NCBI GenBank assembly: GCA_961205875.1
Contig: OY540813.1
Location: 7,349,001 to 7,413,000 of the forward strand
Direction: 5' to 3'
DNA length: 64,000 nucleotides
DNA from: Sialis fuliginosa
Taxonomy: Eukaryota; Arthropoda; Insecta; Megaloptera; Sialidae
Shown: one piece after another, positions 11,326 through 22,710 of the stretch
Layout: the number at the start of each line of letters is the position of its first letter
How positions within the stretch are numbered: the stretch's first letter is position 1
Translations under genes and position numbers: made by a program
The notes under the pieces: generated by a model
The model's input: the letters and a program-made list of their open reading frames with translations, nothing else
Told to the model about the DNA's origin: nothing
The model's database searches: none

Positions 11326-13174
11326 TTAGTACGTCTGGTACGTAAAAAAACCCTGCACTTTTTGATTGGGGTATGACACTTTCTGTGCTCATAGATAAGG
11401 TTAAAAGAATAATTTTCAGATAGGGAGCCACTTTAAAATCCGTGTAGAACACCATTATATCGGCTATTAAAAATGGCCCCCACCGTTTTTATTAAATTGA
11501 CTGTATCTCAGCTCCTAGTCATCTGATTTCAATTTTCTTTTGTTTATTTTAAAGTTCTTATTGATAAGATTATTTTTTGTCATTATACATTTTTCTCTAA
11601 ATCTTAAGGGTTCCCCACAATTTTTGAAAATCTGAAAATTTTACTTTTCTTACGAACTTAATTTATATATAACTTTTTTATTGTGCCCAATATCATTTTT
11701 TTACTTCATATAAAAAAGAAAGACATTTTATTCTGCTTTCCATTGATAACAAGATAATACTGTTTTAATTAACAACTTCTTTAGAAAAAGCGTGTTAAAC
11801 TAAGAAAAATAGACTATTTTTGGATCATACCATGTCAAGTTTACCTTTTATCATATGAAATTTTATGTTGGGATCAATTTTCTCATATGGCATAGTTAAA
11901 AAATTGAAAAATCTGTCATGGATGTCACTGAACTTTCTTATACAATAAAAAAATGTACGTGTATCTACTATTTTAAAACAAATAATTTTGGCTTACTGAT
12001 GACAGATATAAAAAAATTAATAGAACATAAACTATAGATAATAACGTTCTCTACATTTTTTGTTATGAATATTTCATTCTGTCATGAACTTGTTCAAATA
12101 AAATGGAAAAAAATTAAAAATATAATTAAAAAGATTTTTTTTTTTAATTGGTAAGAGATACAAAAAAATTAATGGAACATAAACTATAGAAAATAACATA
12201 CTCTACAACTTTTATTTCAATGATTTATTTCTGCTTTAAACCATTTCAAATATAATTGAAAAAAACGATTATAACCTCAAAAACTTTTTTTGGGAGAAAT
12301 AACATAACATAAATTATAAATAATAATATTCTAAACAAATTTTTCTTTAAACATTTTCTTCCAACACGTACCATTTCAGAAATAATTCGAATAATTATAA
12401 AAATTATAGTAAACATCCGTTTCCGGTTTTAAAAAAATCATGTTTTCTTTCTTAAAACAAATTAATCCTAAATATAAAATTTTACCCCTCTATGTACTGT
12501 CATTTTTGAGTTACAACGTTTACAGACAAACAGATACACACACAGACAGACAGACAGACATGGTGATAAAAATAGTCAGAATTGATTCAGGGAAGGTATA
12601 AATGGACATTTCCATCAAAATCTTGAATCCGAGAAACCAATACAGGTAAACTTGACAGGGAATGATCCAAAAATAATCGATTTTTCTTAGTTTAACACGC
12701 TATTTCCCAAGAAGTTGTTAATTAAAACAGTATTATCTTGTTATCAATGGAACGCAGACAAAAATGTCTTTCTTTTTTATATGAGGTAAAGAAATGATAT
12801 TGGGCACAATAAAAAAGTTATATAACAATTAAGTTTGTAAGAAAAGTGAAATCTTAAGATTTCGGAAAATTGTGGGGAACCCTTAAGATTTAGAGAAAAA
12901 TGAATAATGATAAAAACTATTTTTTTTAATTAGAACTTTAAAATAAACAAAAGAAAATTGAAATCAGATGATTAGGAGCTGAGATACAGCCAATTTAATA
13001 AAAACCGTGAGGGCCAACTTTAATAGCCGATATAATGGTGTTCTACACGGATTTTAAAGTGGCTCCCTATCTGAAAATGTTTCATTTGACCTTATATATG
13101 ACCACCGAAAGTGGTATACCCCAATCAAAAAGTGCAGCGTTTTGGCTTTATTTGCCACGAACCAGACGTACTAT
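11326..13174. mobile_element. Large foldback element, ~520-bp inverted arms
   Basis: The left arm 11,326-11,847 begins TTAGTACGTCTGGTACG. The right arm about 12,645-13,174 ends ACCAGACGTACTATA. The arms share TGCACTTTTTGATTGGGG, ATCCGTGTAGAACACCATTA and more. The 800-bp centre has three degenerate ~145-bp tandem units (AACATAAACTATAGATAATA at about 12,030, 12,180 and 12,310) and a CAGACAGACAGACAGACA tract. No coding frame. Confidence 0.8.
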
Positions 13175-13639
13175 ATATAAAAACACAATTGCAAAATATT
13201 TTCTTCTTTTTATAATTTAATCTAATTGTAACCTTTATTCTAACACGTAAATGCATTACATGTTTTTTTATGTGTTTTGCAATTATTATTTATTATACCC
13301 ATTAAATAATCTTCTTGGTCTTCATATTTGACGTCTTGTTTAAAGAGAATAATAAAAATATACGAGCAAATATAATTTCAATTTTCATCCCATCCTTTAA
13401 AAGAAAACCCCATTAAAATAATGAATTCTTCTGTAACTAAATGAAAACGTTTATGCTCACATTTTAATTACAAATAAAAACTATAATAAAAACAAAAATA
13501 AAATTAAGGCTTGTACTCTTTTATTGACTTAAATACAGGGTTGTGTTATTATAACTAACATTTTTAATGTATTTCCTTTTTTATAAAATTACTATTCAAA
13601 ATCGAGTTATTTATTGTTTATTTTATTAAACGCGAGCAA

Positions 13640-14217
13640 AATGGAGACCAAAAATATCTGCCATGGGAACCACAGAACTTTCTTATACGTAATCCTGACA
13701 GTGAAGAGTGTACGAGATTCTTATTTTATTTAAACATTATTCTGACAAACTAATAAAAGATAAAATAAAATGAATGGGGCATAAACTATAGATAATATTA
13801 TTTTCTATAGATTTCTTCCATCTGAATTATAATTAAAATTAAAAAAAAAATTAAATTTGTTTTTTCGAAAAAAAGAATAGAATATAAATCATAGATAATA
13901 ATATTACCTAGAATTTTTTACTAGACCATTTTTCTCTAATTCTCACTGTTTCAAATTAATTCGAAAATTTCAAAATCGACTTCAGTAAGGTTTTCTTCCC
14001 AGATAAAAATTAATTTTAAACCCTTCTATGATTTGTCGTATTTGAGTTACAGCGCTTACAGACCGATAGACAGACATCATGGCGAAAATAGTCATAATGG
14101 ATTCAGGGAAGGTCAAAATGGATAATTCCATCAAAATCCGGATTTCGAAAAAAGTCGGCTTCACTATACTACTTATACATGTATATTTCATATACATGGG
14201 TATAAGAAAGTAAAAAT
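13640..14217 (+). repeat. Dispersed repeat related to the centre of the 11.3-13.2-kb element
   Basis: Shares AAACTATAGATAAT units, GAGTTACAGCGCTTACAGAC, CATCATGGCGAAAATAGTCA and the end GGTATAAGAAAGTAAAAAT with the copy at 63.4-63.8 kb and with the 12.0-12.6-kb block. Confidence 0.7.
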
Positions 14218-14880
14218 GATCAATCGATTAAAAAGCGAATTCCTTTCTAACCCCGATGGGAATAGGAATGAATCATTAAATAACTAGTAAGTCACGGTTA
14301 ATACAGTTTTATTGAGTCAAGAAGACAGTGTGTCGTATAAACACACATTATCTTAGACTCCGCGACTGCTAGTTGTTACAATTGAATACTAAATAGTGTT
14401 TTGCTAGACTTGCTTAATCTATGTCCGACCGAGGATCGGAATTAATTCTATTGCTGTATTGTTATTCAGTTCGTTGCCTCTGGTGAAGGTAGATGGCGAT
14501 ATATCTTTATTACTCATTTATTATCTTTGACTTATGTTCAGAATTCTAAATTTGGTAATAGATTTTTGATAAATTGTGAACAGTGGTAATTGAATTAAGT
14601 TATATTATAATTAAGGACCTTATTGTTAAGATATTTATTACTAATATTTGTCATTTAATCACCTGACATTCGTGAAGTCGCAATTTATATGTTTATGACA
14701 CGAACTTTTTAAATTCAATCAAGTATCTACTCCAAATAAAAGAATCGACTAGAAATGTAATTTGTTTTATTTCATCTTTATGAAATACTCTAAATGCTTA
14801 AAAAAATAAAATAAAATAAATTTCTTTTTTAACCAGTAATAAAATAATGTTCTTTCATAAAATCTCAAGAAACAGTTCCA
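14218..14880. other. Unassigned intronic or intergenic DNA
   Basis: A slightly GC-richer stretch at about 14,310-14,520 (GACTCCGCGACTGCTAG, GACCGAGGATCGG) looks distinct from its flanks, but I see no paired ends or frame. The remainder is plain AT-rich DNA. Confidence 0.4.
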
Positions 14881-14901
14881 ATTATTTAAAGAGCAATGTA
14901 C

Positions 14902-15038
14902 ACACTTCCAATTTACTCTCTTCTAGATAAAAATATTTACTGTCATCACAATCGACAATTTCTAAAGAAAATATTGTTCTACTCTTAGAAAATAAAAACT
15001 TCTTAGTTAGACTTTCTCTTATAGAATCGATAGATTCA
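14902..15038 (-). CDS. Candidate downstream exon (phase 2 start)
   Basis: About 45 codons after an AACGCTTTAG acceptor. The peptide reads ESIDSIRESLTKKFLFSK, then SRTIFSLEIVDCDDSKYF, then YLEESKLEV. The donor is ambiguous: three GT sites lie within six bases, and GTACAT gives low coordinate 14,902. From memory the text resembles the helical stretch that precedes the ephrin-receptor-like repeats of SVEP1, but no Cys-rich continuation was found to its left. Confidence 0.42.
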
Positions 15039-15117
15039 CTAAAGCGTTGTATTGATAAAAAGGGGAGGAGTGGTGGTGATGTATATATTTGTGGTGTGTT
15101 CCACAAGGGATGCTATA

Positions 15118-15166
15118 ATTGAATCAGCCTACCACTAACTGACTCTTGTTCCGAGGCCCCTTTTTG
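15118..15166. repeat. ~48-bp GC-rich motif shared with 4,439-4,488
   Basis: GAATCAGCCTACCACTAACT and GGCCCCTTTTTG align with the 4.4-kb site over about 48 bases. It is followed by a GC-rich stretch with GGCCCGCATGCGAGGGGCCC. Confidence 0.4.
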
Positions 15167-16589
15167 ATCCCATTTACCACAAACGCATGTATACGCAATT
15201 GGCCCGCATGCGAGGGGCCCTTACCTAATATAAATTGTATATTAAAGTTTGTCTTCTCGTAATGTATAAGTTCGTTTCAAATTTACAGTAGACCCTTCGC
15301 TTCTATGTTTTTTAATCTGATATTGAATTTCTGATGAGATATTTTATATAGCTTTTTTAACCTTTCCGTAAAGGTATTGGTAAAATGAGAAAATTTAGAT
15401 GTATATGTATTTATGAGAGAGTTAATATATTCCATTTTTTACAATTAAGTTCATTGAAAGTTGAAGCTTAATCGAATTATATTTATATGGATTTGTTCAG
15501 ATATTTTAGAAAGTAAATCTCTTAACTGTAATATGATCATTTTCATCTAATAAAAGACTTTTTTCTATTTAAAAAACTTAAAACTCTTGGTAGAGAAAAG
15601 TCATTTGAACATTTTTACGAGATTGAATTGGAATCAAACAGCTTAATTGTGGTAAAGGCTTCACATTACAACAAAGTAATGATTTTTCCTGCGGCAGTAC
15701 ACGTATCAAATGTACGTATTTGTTTCTTTCTATAGAATTGTTTGTTTGACTGTAGACACGTCAATATTTATAATAATACTGTAAACTACTTATAAATCTA
15801 CAAAGAATATCGTTTCCTTTAATATCCATTCATAGTAATAATGTTTGTAACTTGATATTATACACTCACAAAAAAAATTAAAAGACCTCCTTTTATCAAA
15901 AAATTGCTCATTTTCAAAGTAATGCCAATATGTCAAATATGATCCTTTTTTTACTTATTGTATGAAAATTGAAGGAAATTTTATCTTTTTTTCAAATTCA
16001 GGGGTATTTTTGTGTTATTAAACTTTTTTTGTGACCAAACCGCGGTTTAATAAAAAATAAAAAAAACGATTTTTTTTGCAATTTTTAAAGTTACCCACAG
16101 GGATGTTTAATTTTTTTCAAAATTTCAAAATAACCATTTTTTTGGAAATTTTCTTAGCTTAAATATATTTTTTTGAATTTACATTTATTCTTCTGCATAG
16201 ATTTATTATTGAATCTCCTATTTTTATAAATATATCAGTTTCATTTTAAACATAGAAAAAGTTACTATTATTTAATAAGAACTTCGTATATCGAAAATAG
16301 TATTACGCGCAAATTACTTGCCGGCGAGGAATCAACGCGATAAATTAACTTGTTAGAAAATAGAGCAAAAAATGTTTGCTGTGTTAGTAGAAACGACTAA
16401 CATTAGCCGTCTAGGATTAAAAAAATACATAAATTTCATTATTACTAGTCAGGTCTGCCATACAAATAAAATTTTGATAACTACAGATAATTTTAAACTA
16501 TACTCATATATATGTACATATTGTTTTTATTTTTATGTACATATGGATATACAATAGTGATAATGTGTAATTTGCAACAATATTACAAA

Positions 16590-16619
16590 CCCTCGAGCAA
16601 CGCCGGGCAGCTTATCTAA
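16590..16619 (+). mobile_element. Helitron-like 3' end
   Basis: CTCGAGCAACGCCGGGCAGC followed by CTAA and then T. This matches the CTRR-then-T ending and the GC-rich pre-terminal stretch of Helitrons. The 5' end was not found. Confidence 0.35.
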
Positions 16620-17046
16620 TTTTTTATGAAAACAATTATTTCATCTTAAAAAAAGAACTTAAAAACTCATCTTTATTGAATTTCAAAAAAAACATGCACA
16701 ATGTAATACACAGAAAAGAGGAAACAAAAATTCATAGAACAGAAATCCGCGAATCGATTCTTCGACAAGTACCGGGTCGTATATAAGAATAGAGATAAAG
16801 TGCAATCAAAAGGGATAAAGGAAACGGAACCGATTGCTGCTCGTCTGCACGATATCAAATGGTCACTGTCGTAAAAGATGCGGTCGCCGATTGAGTCCAA
16901 CTTAAAAGATGGGATATGTCTGGAGTTCATGTCACTGCTCCGTAGGGAAGACTGATCTTATCGTCTATGCTATTTTCTTCTTATCAATTTTGATATTTTA
17001 ATTTTATGCGCATGGTTTTGTGTTTTATATGTTTTATTCGCAATGT

Positions 17047-17054
17047 GGCAGTGG
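17047..17054 (+). mobile_element. hAT-like terminal motif CAGTGGCG
   Basis: CAGTGGCGTTACC at an AT-rich boundary followed by TTTTTTGGGGAGG resembles one end of a hAT-type MITE. Similar motifs occur at 8,205, 24,960, 41,430 and 59,945 (the last three inverted). Confidence 0.35.
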
Positions 17055-19107
17055 CGTTACCAGAATTATTTTTTGGGGAGGTGCAAAATTAAAAAAAATT
17101 TCCGATTATTTTGAATAACCATTTTTTCCTTTCACTTTTGAAAAAATGTCTACTGCTTTTTTTTTTTAAATATTGTTAATTTTCAATACCTGAATGCCTT
17201 TTCAATTCCTACAAATCTGTTCAGTCCTATAGTCTGTTTCATTTAGTTTATTTATTATTTATGTACCATTCTACATAATAGATCCTCTGAAATAATATTA
17301 GAAACACTATAATTAAAGAAAACTTAAAATTGATTTAAATGAAAATTTTATATTTTTAAAGCTAAATCTACTATTTAATATCAGTTTATGACATATTAAT
17401 ATTGTTTAATAAAATATTCGATTTACAGACATAAATAAATCTATAATATAGTATGTATAACCGTTCCACCTACTGTAATATAAAAAGCACTACAAATTCA
17501 AATATAGTATTGATACGTTCTTAGAGGTATGTATGTAAAAAGAAAATCATGCCTTGAGATATCTTGAAATCCATATTGACAGTTGAACGGTATATCTATC
17601 TTACGTTTGTATAACAGTATGTAACTATACATTTGTATGCATATGTATGTATTGCGACACATATGTTACATATATCATATTTTAGAATAAATTTAATATC
17701 CTGATGTCGGAGCATATAAATGGCAGTGCATTTGTTGCATGGACATGTCAAATAAGATATTCTTACATATTATGTGTATTTGTTGAGTCAAGTTAATATC
17801 AAGATAAAGATTAACACTCATTTCTAGTCTGTAAAATTGGTTTTTATAAATGTCTCTTGCAAGAATTCAAATGATGTATGTAAAAGTACATAAACCGGCG
17901 ATGATGTGAATTCTTCAAAAATTCATTGATGTATTATTTTTAGTAAGCATAAAAAATAAAATTAAAATTGAATGTAATGTAATATATGAAGTATAATTAA
18001 TTATATTGATTGATAAAAATACGTCTGTGAGTAAAACTTGGCTACACAATTAACCAGAAATCGATCTAAGCTGTCAGAACTCCTCGACAAAAACTGTAAG
18101 AAAATATAAACTACCAAAAGAAGCTTCAATATTCTTTACTGTCTACAAAGTTTTATAATTCCTGAACGAATTTAAAAATACATAAATGTATTTGTTCAGA
18201 CTCGTTATCACTACCCACATCTCTACGAGAATTAGGAATAAAAGAAAAGTCTAGCTTATGAAAATGAAAAACATACTAAATAAATAAAAAATATAACATT
18301 AATCATTTGGATGGGTCAAATCTCACTGCGGAATAGCTAAACCCATAATCAATTTGAAGATACCTATATCAGATCTCAATTTTGTGCTCAAAATCCAATA
18401 CCGCAATGATTGGCAAGTTCAGTGAAACAATATATCCGAACATAAGGGATCTTATTATCACTCTATCCAGCTTGAAATCCTAATTAAAGTCTGGTTGGAG
18501 TTATGGAAATCTATACCACAATATTAAGATAAAGTTTCAATATTTATATTATATAGATAAATATGCAGTTTCGAGAGAATATTCGAAGCAGATCTGAATT
18601 ATAGCTTGTTTTTCGTATACAAAAAATACAAAAGGGATGAATTATTAAAAAATCTTATGGTGGAAAATTGCATCATTTTATCATATTCGTGGTAATAAGA
18701 ACAATTAAAAATAATTGTTATTTATATGTTTAAATTGGTATCACTGGAGTATATACGACTTCTACTGCATGAAATGTTTCACAGAATAACTATTATTAGA
18801 TTCTGGAAAACAACTAGATTACGAAAAAGAGGAAGAAGATTTATAAAAAACCTACATGTTATATAGACATTTTATTTCTTCGAAATGGCACTTAAATTTA
18901 GTCACCATATTGTATAGTGCTGTCAGATATTTCAATGGTGCGGAATGTACACAAATAAAATATTTATATAGTAAATTTTTACAAAATATAATTACGAATT
19001 TAGAATGAAGCGTTTTGAGAAAGCGTAAAACAAATTTCTACATTACGTGGATGTTTAATTTGTTTATATACGGGTATAATATTTATTTCTAATAAATGTA
19101 AAATTAC

Positions 19108-19153
19108 CTGCATTTTAGATATCCCTCCACGTTATAAAATGCAAAAAAAAAAT
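19108..19153 (-). CDS. Tentative short exon (phase 1-2)
   Basis: 46-base segment with a TGCAG|GTAATT consensus donor and an acceptor at CATAAAG. In phase it reads FFFAFYNVEGYLKC. It is proposed because it bridges the phases of the exons at 20.0 and 15.0 kb. The poly-T at its start and the weak acceptor keep this tentative. Confidence 0.28.
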
Positions 19154-19389
19154 CTTTATGAATAATACAAATAAATATATTGAAAATATTTTTTTCTAAA
19201 TTAATAATTGAATCGATAAAATCAGGCGAAACACTGTTTTTACGCGAATAACTTCAAATGACAACTGAACTCATCGGTTTATTAAAGTGTAGGTACTAAA
19301 CCATCTCTGTACCAATTTTCGTTAAGACATTATTGTGTTCGAAAAATCTATTTTTACCGTACTAATTATGCATTTATGTCATTTGAATA

Positions 19390-19480
19390 CATCCCCTGGG
19401 TGACGTAATTCCCGCGCAAATGCTGATTGATCAAGGAGCTATTGAGACTACCCTATCTTTATATACCTTGGTACTAGTAC
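19390..19480. promoter_or_regulatory. CRE-like site next to a TATA box
   Basis: TGACGTAAT (19,400-19,409) and TTTATATACC (19,457-19,466) flank a locally GC-rich stretch. It reads plausibly as a core promoter on either strand. No exon is linked to it, and the site is probably inside an intron. Confidence 0.25.
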
Positions 19481-19925
19481 TATTCTTTTTCTCACCGATT
19501 CAATTATTAAAATCGAAAATATTTACATAATTATACACATAACTAATTGAAAATAGATTTAAAATATTCCGTACCATATGCATTGTGGTCTGTCGTAATA
19601 TATTATTATGTACTTCGTGATTCAAAATAATGCTATACAGTATGACGCTTGATATTCTTATTAAAATAATGGCTTTTTGACAATGACACTCACTTTTTTC
19701 ATAAGAAAAATATGTTATTTATTGGGAAAATTATATTTAAAGTATACATAACAGTATTTTTTTGATGATTGTGTAAAGTGAAAATTTCTCAAATCCCATG
19801 TACTAATAAATTACTCTTATTTTTTTATATTTGTTACATATTAATATAATAATCTCTATTGAAATTCTTAATGTACTCTATCAAGTTTTGTTATAACAGA
19901 ATTATTAAAAAATGTAGGTAGGTAC

Positions 19926-20053
19926 CTAAGTTATAAATAGTTTCTTCAATTCTTATTTGAATATTATTTTCTGCAGTGTGCAAAATTTCATTTTTCATAT
20001 TATTAGAAAAATTGCAAATTGTACCTTTACTTCCACTTTGTAGATTCACATTT
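19926..20053 (-). CDS. Candidate downstream exon (phase 2-1)
   Basis: 128-base segment with a TTTTTTTATAG acceptor and a CTTAG|GTACCT donor. It reads NVNLQSGSKGTICNFSNN, then MKNEILHTAENNIQIRIE, then ETIYNL. One Cys is visible, and the peptide is predicted helical. No named domain was recognised. It is the best-supported of the leftward candidates, with good sites, an open frame and a polar helix-like composition. Confidence 0.55.
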
Positions 20054-21753
20054 CTATAAAAAAATGTAAAACACTTTTTCATAGGCACTCAAATTCTTTA
20101 CATTTCTTATTTCAAATATTTTTATTTCTGAACAACATTAGGAAGCTGTATATTTGTAAAATACCATATTTGTAGATCTTCAAATTAGGCAGGATAACAA
20201 TGCAAGTACTATTCGAAAAGTTAAGAGACAATTATCATGTTAAACCAGAGATCTTGAAGTTTGTATCAAAAAGCAACCGCGTCAGATAGTAAAATAATAG
20301 CTTCTTTGCACTCGAAAACAGACGAAAGATTAGGTAATTTTTGTCTCATATCGATTTTTATAACTATATCGATAAATATATTTTAAAATTTTAAATACTT
20401 TTAATATTTCGGTTATAATTTTTAAAACAAACAATGCAAAATTTGACAAAGGTTTACTACATTTTTTTGCATACTTTTAACATATATGTTCACGGAAATG
20501 AAAACCGTACTTTATACGTGGCACACTTTTTGTAAAATATAACGATTTTCACAAATTAAATTTCAGATTAAATTTCATAATTAAAATTTTTTACATGTCT
20601 ATTCCCGGTTGCATATTTTTCGTCCCGCCCAGTACAGAGCACCGTTTGAAAACTGCAATATATGATAACTTGGAGAACGTTTAACTGATATTTACAATTT
20701 AAAGTCGAGTACAAAACTTTGTAAAATGATATATCACAAATCGTATTAACTTATTTAAAAAATAAACACGTTTCTACCTTAATTATACAGGTAAAAAAGT
20801 TGAGCGTTGTGATGTTTATATAAACATCTATTCTGCATTGCTTCTTCTTATTCTATTTATATGTTTCTTGTCAACTGGATCATCTCCTTTTCAGATAGCT
20901 CCTTCATATGATATATCAGGTATTCATGTTTGCGTCTATGTGTTTTGTACGTGTGTGACTGTTTGTATGGGAAAACATTTGTTTAGCACATTAATATGAT
21001 CCGAGATAAATGTACTATTAAAATATGAAAATATGTTTATGCAGGTCATGTCAATACTAAGATAACACAGCTAAAAATTAAAAAAAAAATCTACAGCGAG
21101 TTAAATATTAAATTTAAAAAGATAGTCTCGTGGACTTTTATGTGGAAACTAATTGAACTCTTTAAAATATCCCTATCGTTTTAATTATAGGCAAAGGCAA
21201 GAGTATGGGTTAAATGGTCTGCGCGCTTGTTTTGTTTTTAGTTGAGCAACTAATTTATTCATTGCACTGTTTTTTTTAGTGTTATCGTGATTATAGTTCA
21301 TCAACGTGCAAATGTATTTGTTTGTACCTAATTGTTATGTAACTTCTTGTGTTTATGTTTCGGCTATTTTTTATCTAATATTTATAAATACGCTTATATT
21401 AAATATTTCACCAAAAATATAATATCCTGCAACAACAAAAAATTTAACCAATCATTTTATACAAATATATATTTGACCAAGTAGTTTTTATATGACATTC
21501 TAGAAAATTATTTATTTTTCTGTAGTCAATGTTTTTTTTTTTTTTTAGATATTTTCATTTAGTAATTTAATTTCAATAGATATAAAGGATATTATAAAAT
21601 GGATAATGAATATAAAATCATACAATGGTTAATTAAAAAAATATTAATATACGACTAAAACGAATTACGTTTAAATTATTAATTACATTTATCTTTGCTT
21701 ATAAACTATACGGTAGCTATTATTTTGCTGTTATGAGAGGAAATTTAATATAC

Positions 21754-21822
21754 CTCCCGGTGCGGCGACCTTTCCAACACGTGTTGGTTGGATATTTCTC
21801 ACTCAGGGAAATCGGACAATAC
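21754..21822 (-). CDS. Candidate downstream exon (phase 2-2)
   Basis: 23 codons between a TATTTATAAAG acceptor and a GGGAG|GTATAT donor. The peptide contains YCPISLSEKYPTNTCWKG followed by RRTG. Two Cys and a Trp suggest the end of a CCP-like module. Phase 2 on both sides fits the exons on either side. The segment is sharply GC-richer than the AT-rich flanks. Confidence 0.5.
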
Positions 21823-22133
21823 CTTTATAAATATAAACACAATGCATTTGTGTATGCACTGTATGAAATATGTAGTACGTTTACTGAAAGGTGTCTTGTG
21901 TTATTTAATGTTTAATGTTGTTGTGGGTATACATTTAAATTAGGAGTTGGTCATTTATTTTCAGAGGCAGTTGCCTTGCACATACTTGGGTTGTAAGTTT
22001 TCAAATTATTTCACGTTGCACATGTTTCAAATAAATTCTTGATGTCCAGAAAACAAACTTTTGCTAATGTATATATCATCTGAATTAAGGTTGTTAGGGA
22101 TATATATATATGATATATAGGTTTCGGATACGG

Positions 22134-22710
22134 ATAAAAGTTACTGGCACCAGTTATGGCCACTATAAGAGCAAAGTATATTGTTTATGTGATTGACGGG
22201 CTTCCTTTTTGTAATTCTCATGAACTTATGTTACTAATAAAAGAAGTAACTCTTTATTTAATCAATTTAATATTCAAAGTCCGAAAATATAGTTTTTTTT
22301 TTAAATTATAGCCTTTTATTTTGTTTATGTTTTTTCTCTAGTAATGGATAAAGTAAAACCAATAATGAGCACGTAGTGATGGACACTTGTTAATGATTAC
22401 ACAATGACAAGTACTACGACACAAAAGATATAAAAGAAATAATCGTCAAATTTGAAACAATGTAAAGCAGTTGCTATGATAATATAATAATTAATAAATA
22501 AATTATACTTATAATTAGTTGAAATGTCCACCATTTTGATACCTATTGGCCGATTGTCATCAAATCACGCTGTTAAGTTAAATGTACCTATATAGAATAA
22601 TATTTAAAAAGGGTAGTAATCAAATATCAACAAATATTTATAATTTAGTACATTTAATTAAAAAATAGCCATCACTGAGGTCATATCCAAAACTGGTTCT
22701 AGAACCTTAT
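22134..22710 (+). mobile_element. MITE, AAGTACTGGCACCAG family, full-length copy
   Basis: About 577 bp. It starts AAAAGTTACTGGCACCAGTT and ends AAACTGGTTCTAGAACCTTAT, giving terminal inverted repeats of about 20 bp. Shared interior blocks include GATGGACACTTGTTAATGAT and GTACTACGACACAAAAGATA. Other copies are at 45.8-46.3 and 48.7-49.0 kb. No coding frame. Confidence 0.75.

Larger units (their letters stand above)
15240..19107. other. AT-rich DNA, mostly featureless
   Basis: Contains a hAT-like CAGTGGCG end (17,047), a Helitron-like 3' end (16,590-16,619), a GC-richer block at 16,740-16,960 without a convincing exon, and a stop-riddled 18.0-18.9-kb tract that may be an old degraded transposon. 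Nothing else was recognised. Confidence 0.4.

Noticed and set aside
15865-15900. Tc1/mariner end (TACACTCACAAAAAAAATTA)
   Set aside because: Looks like such an end but no inverted partner and no transposase nearby.
16673-16960. Exon on the minus strand
   Set aside because: GC-richer and open for 85 codons, but no good splice sites or motif; composition alone is not enough.
18000-18900. Degraded transposase gene
   Set aside because: Some phrases look coding, but stops are dense in all frames and no family motif could be named.
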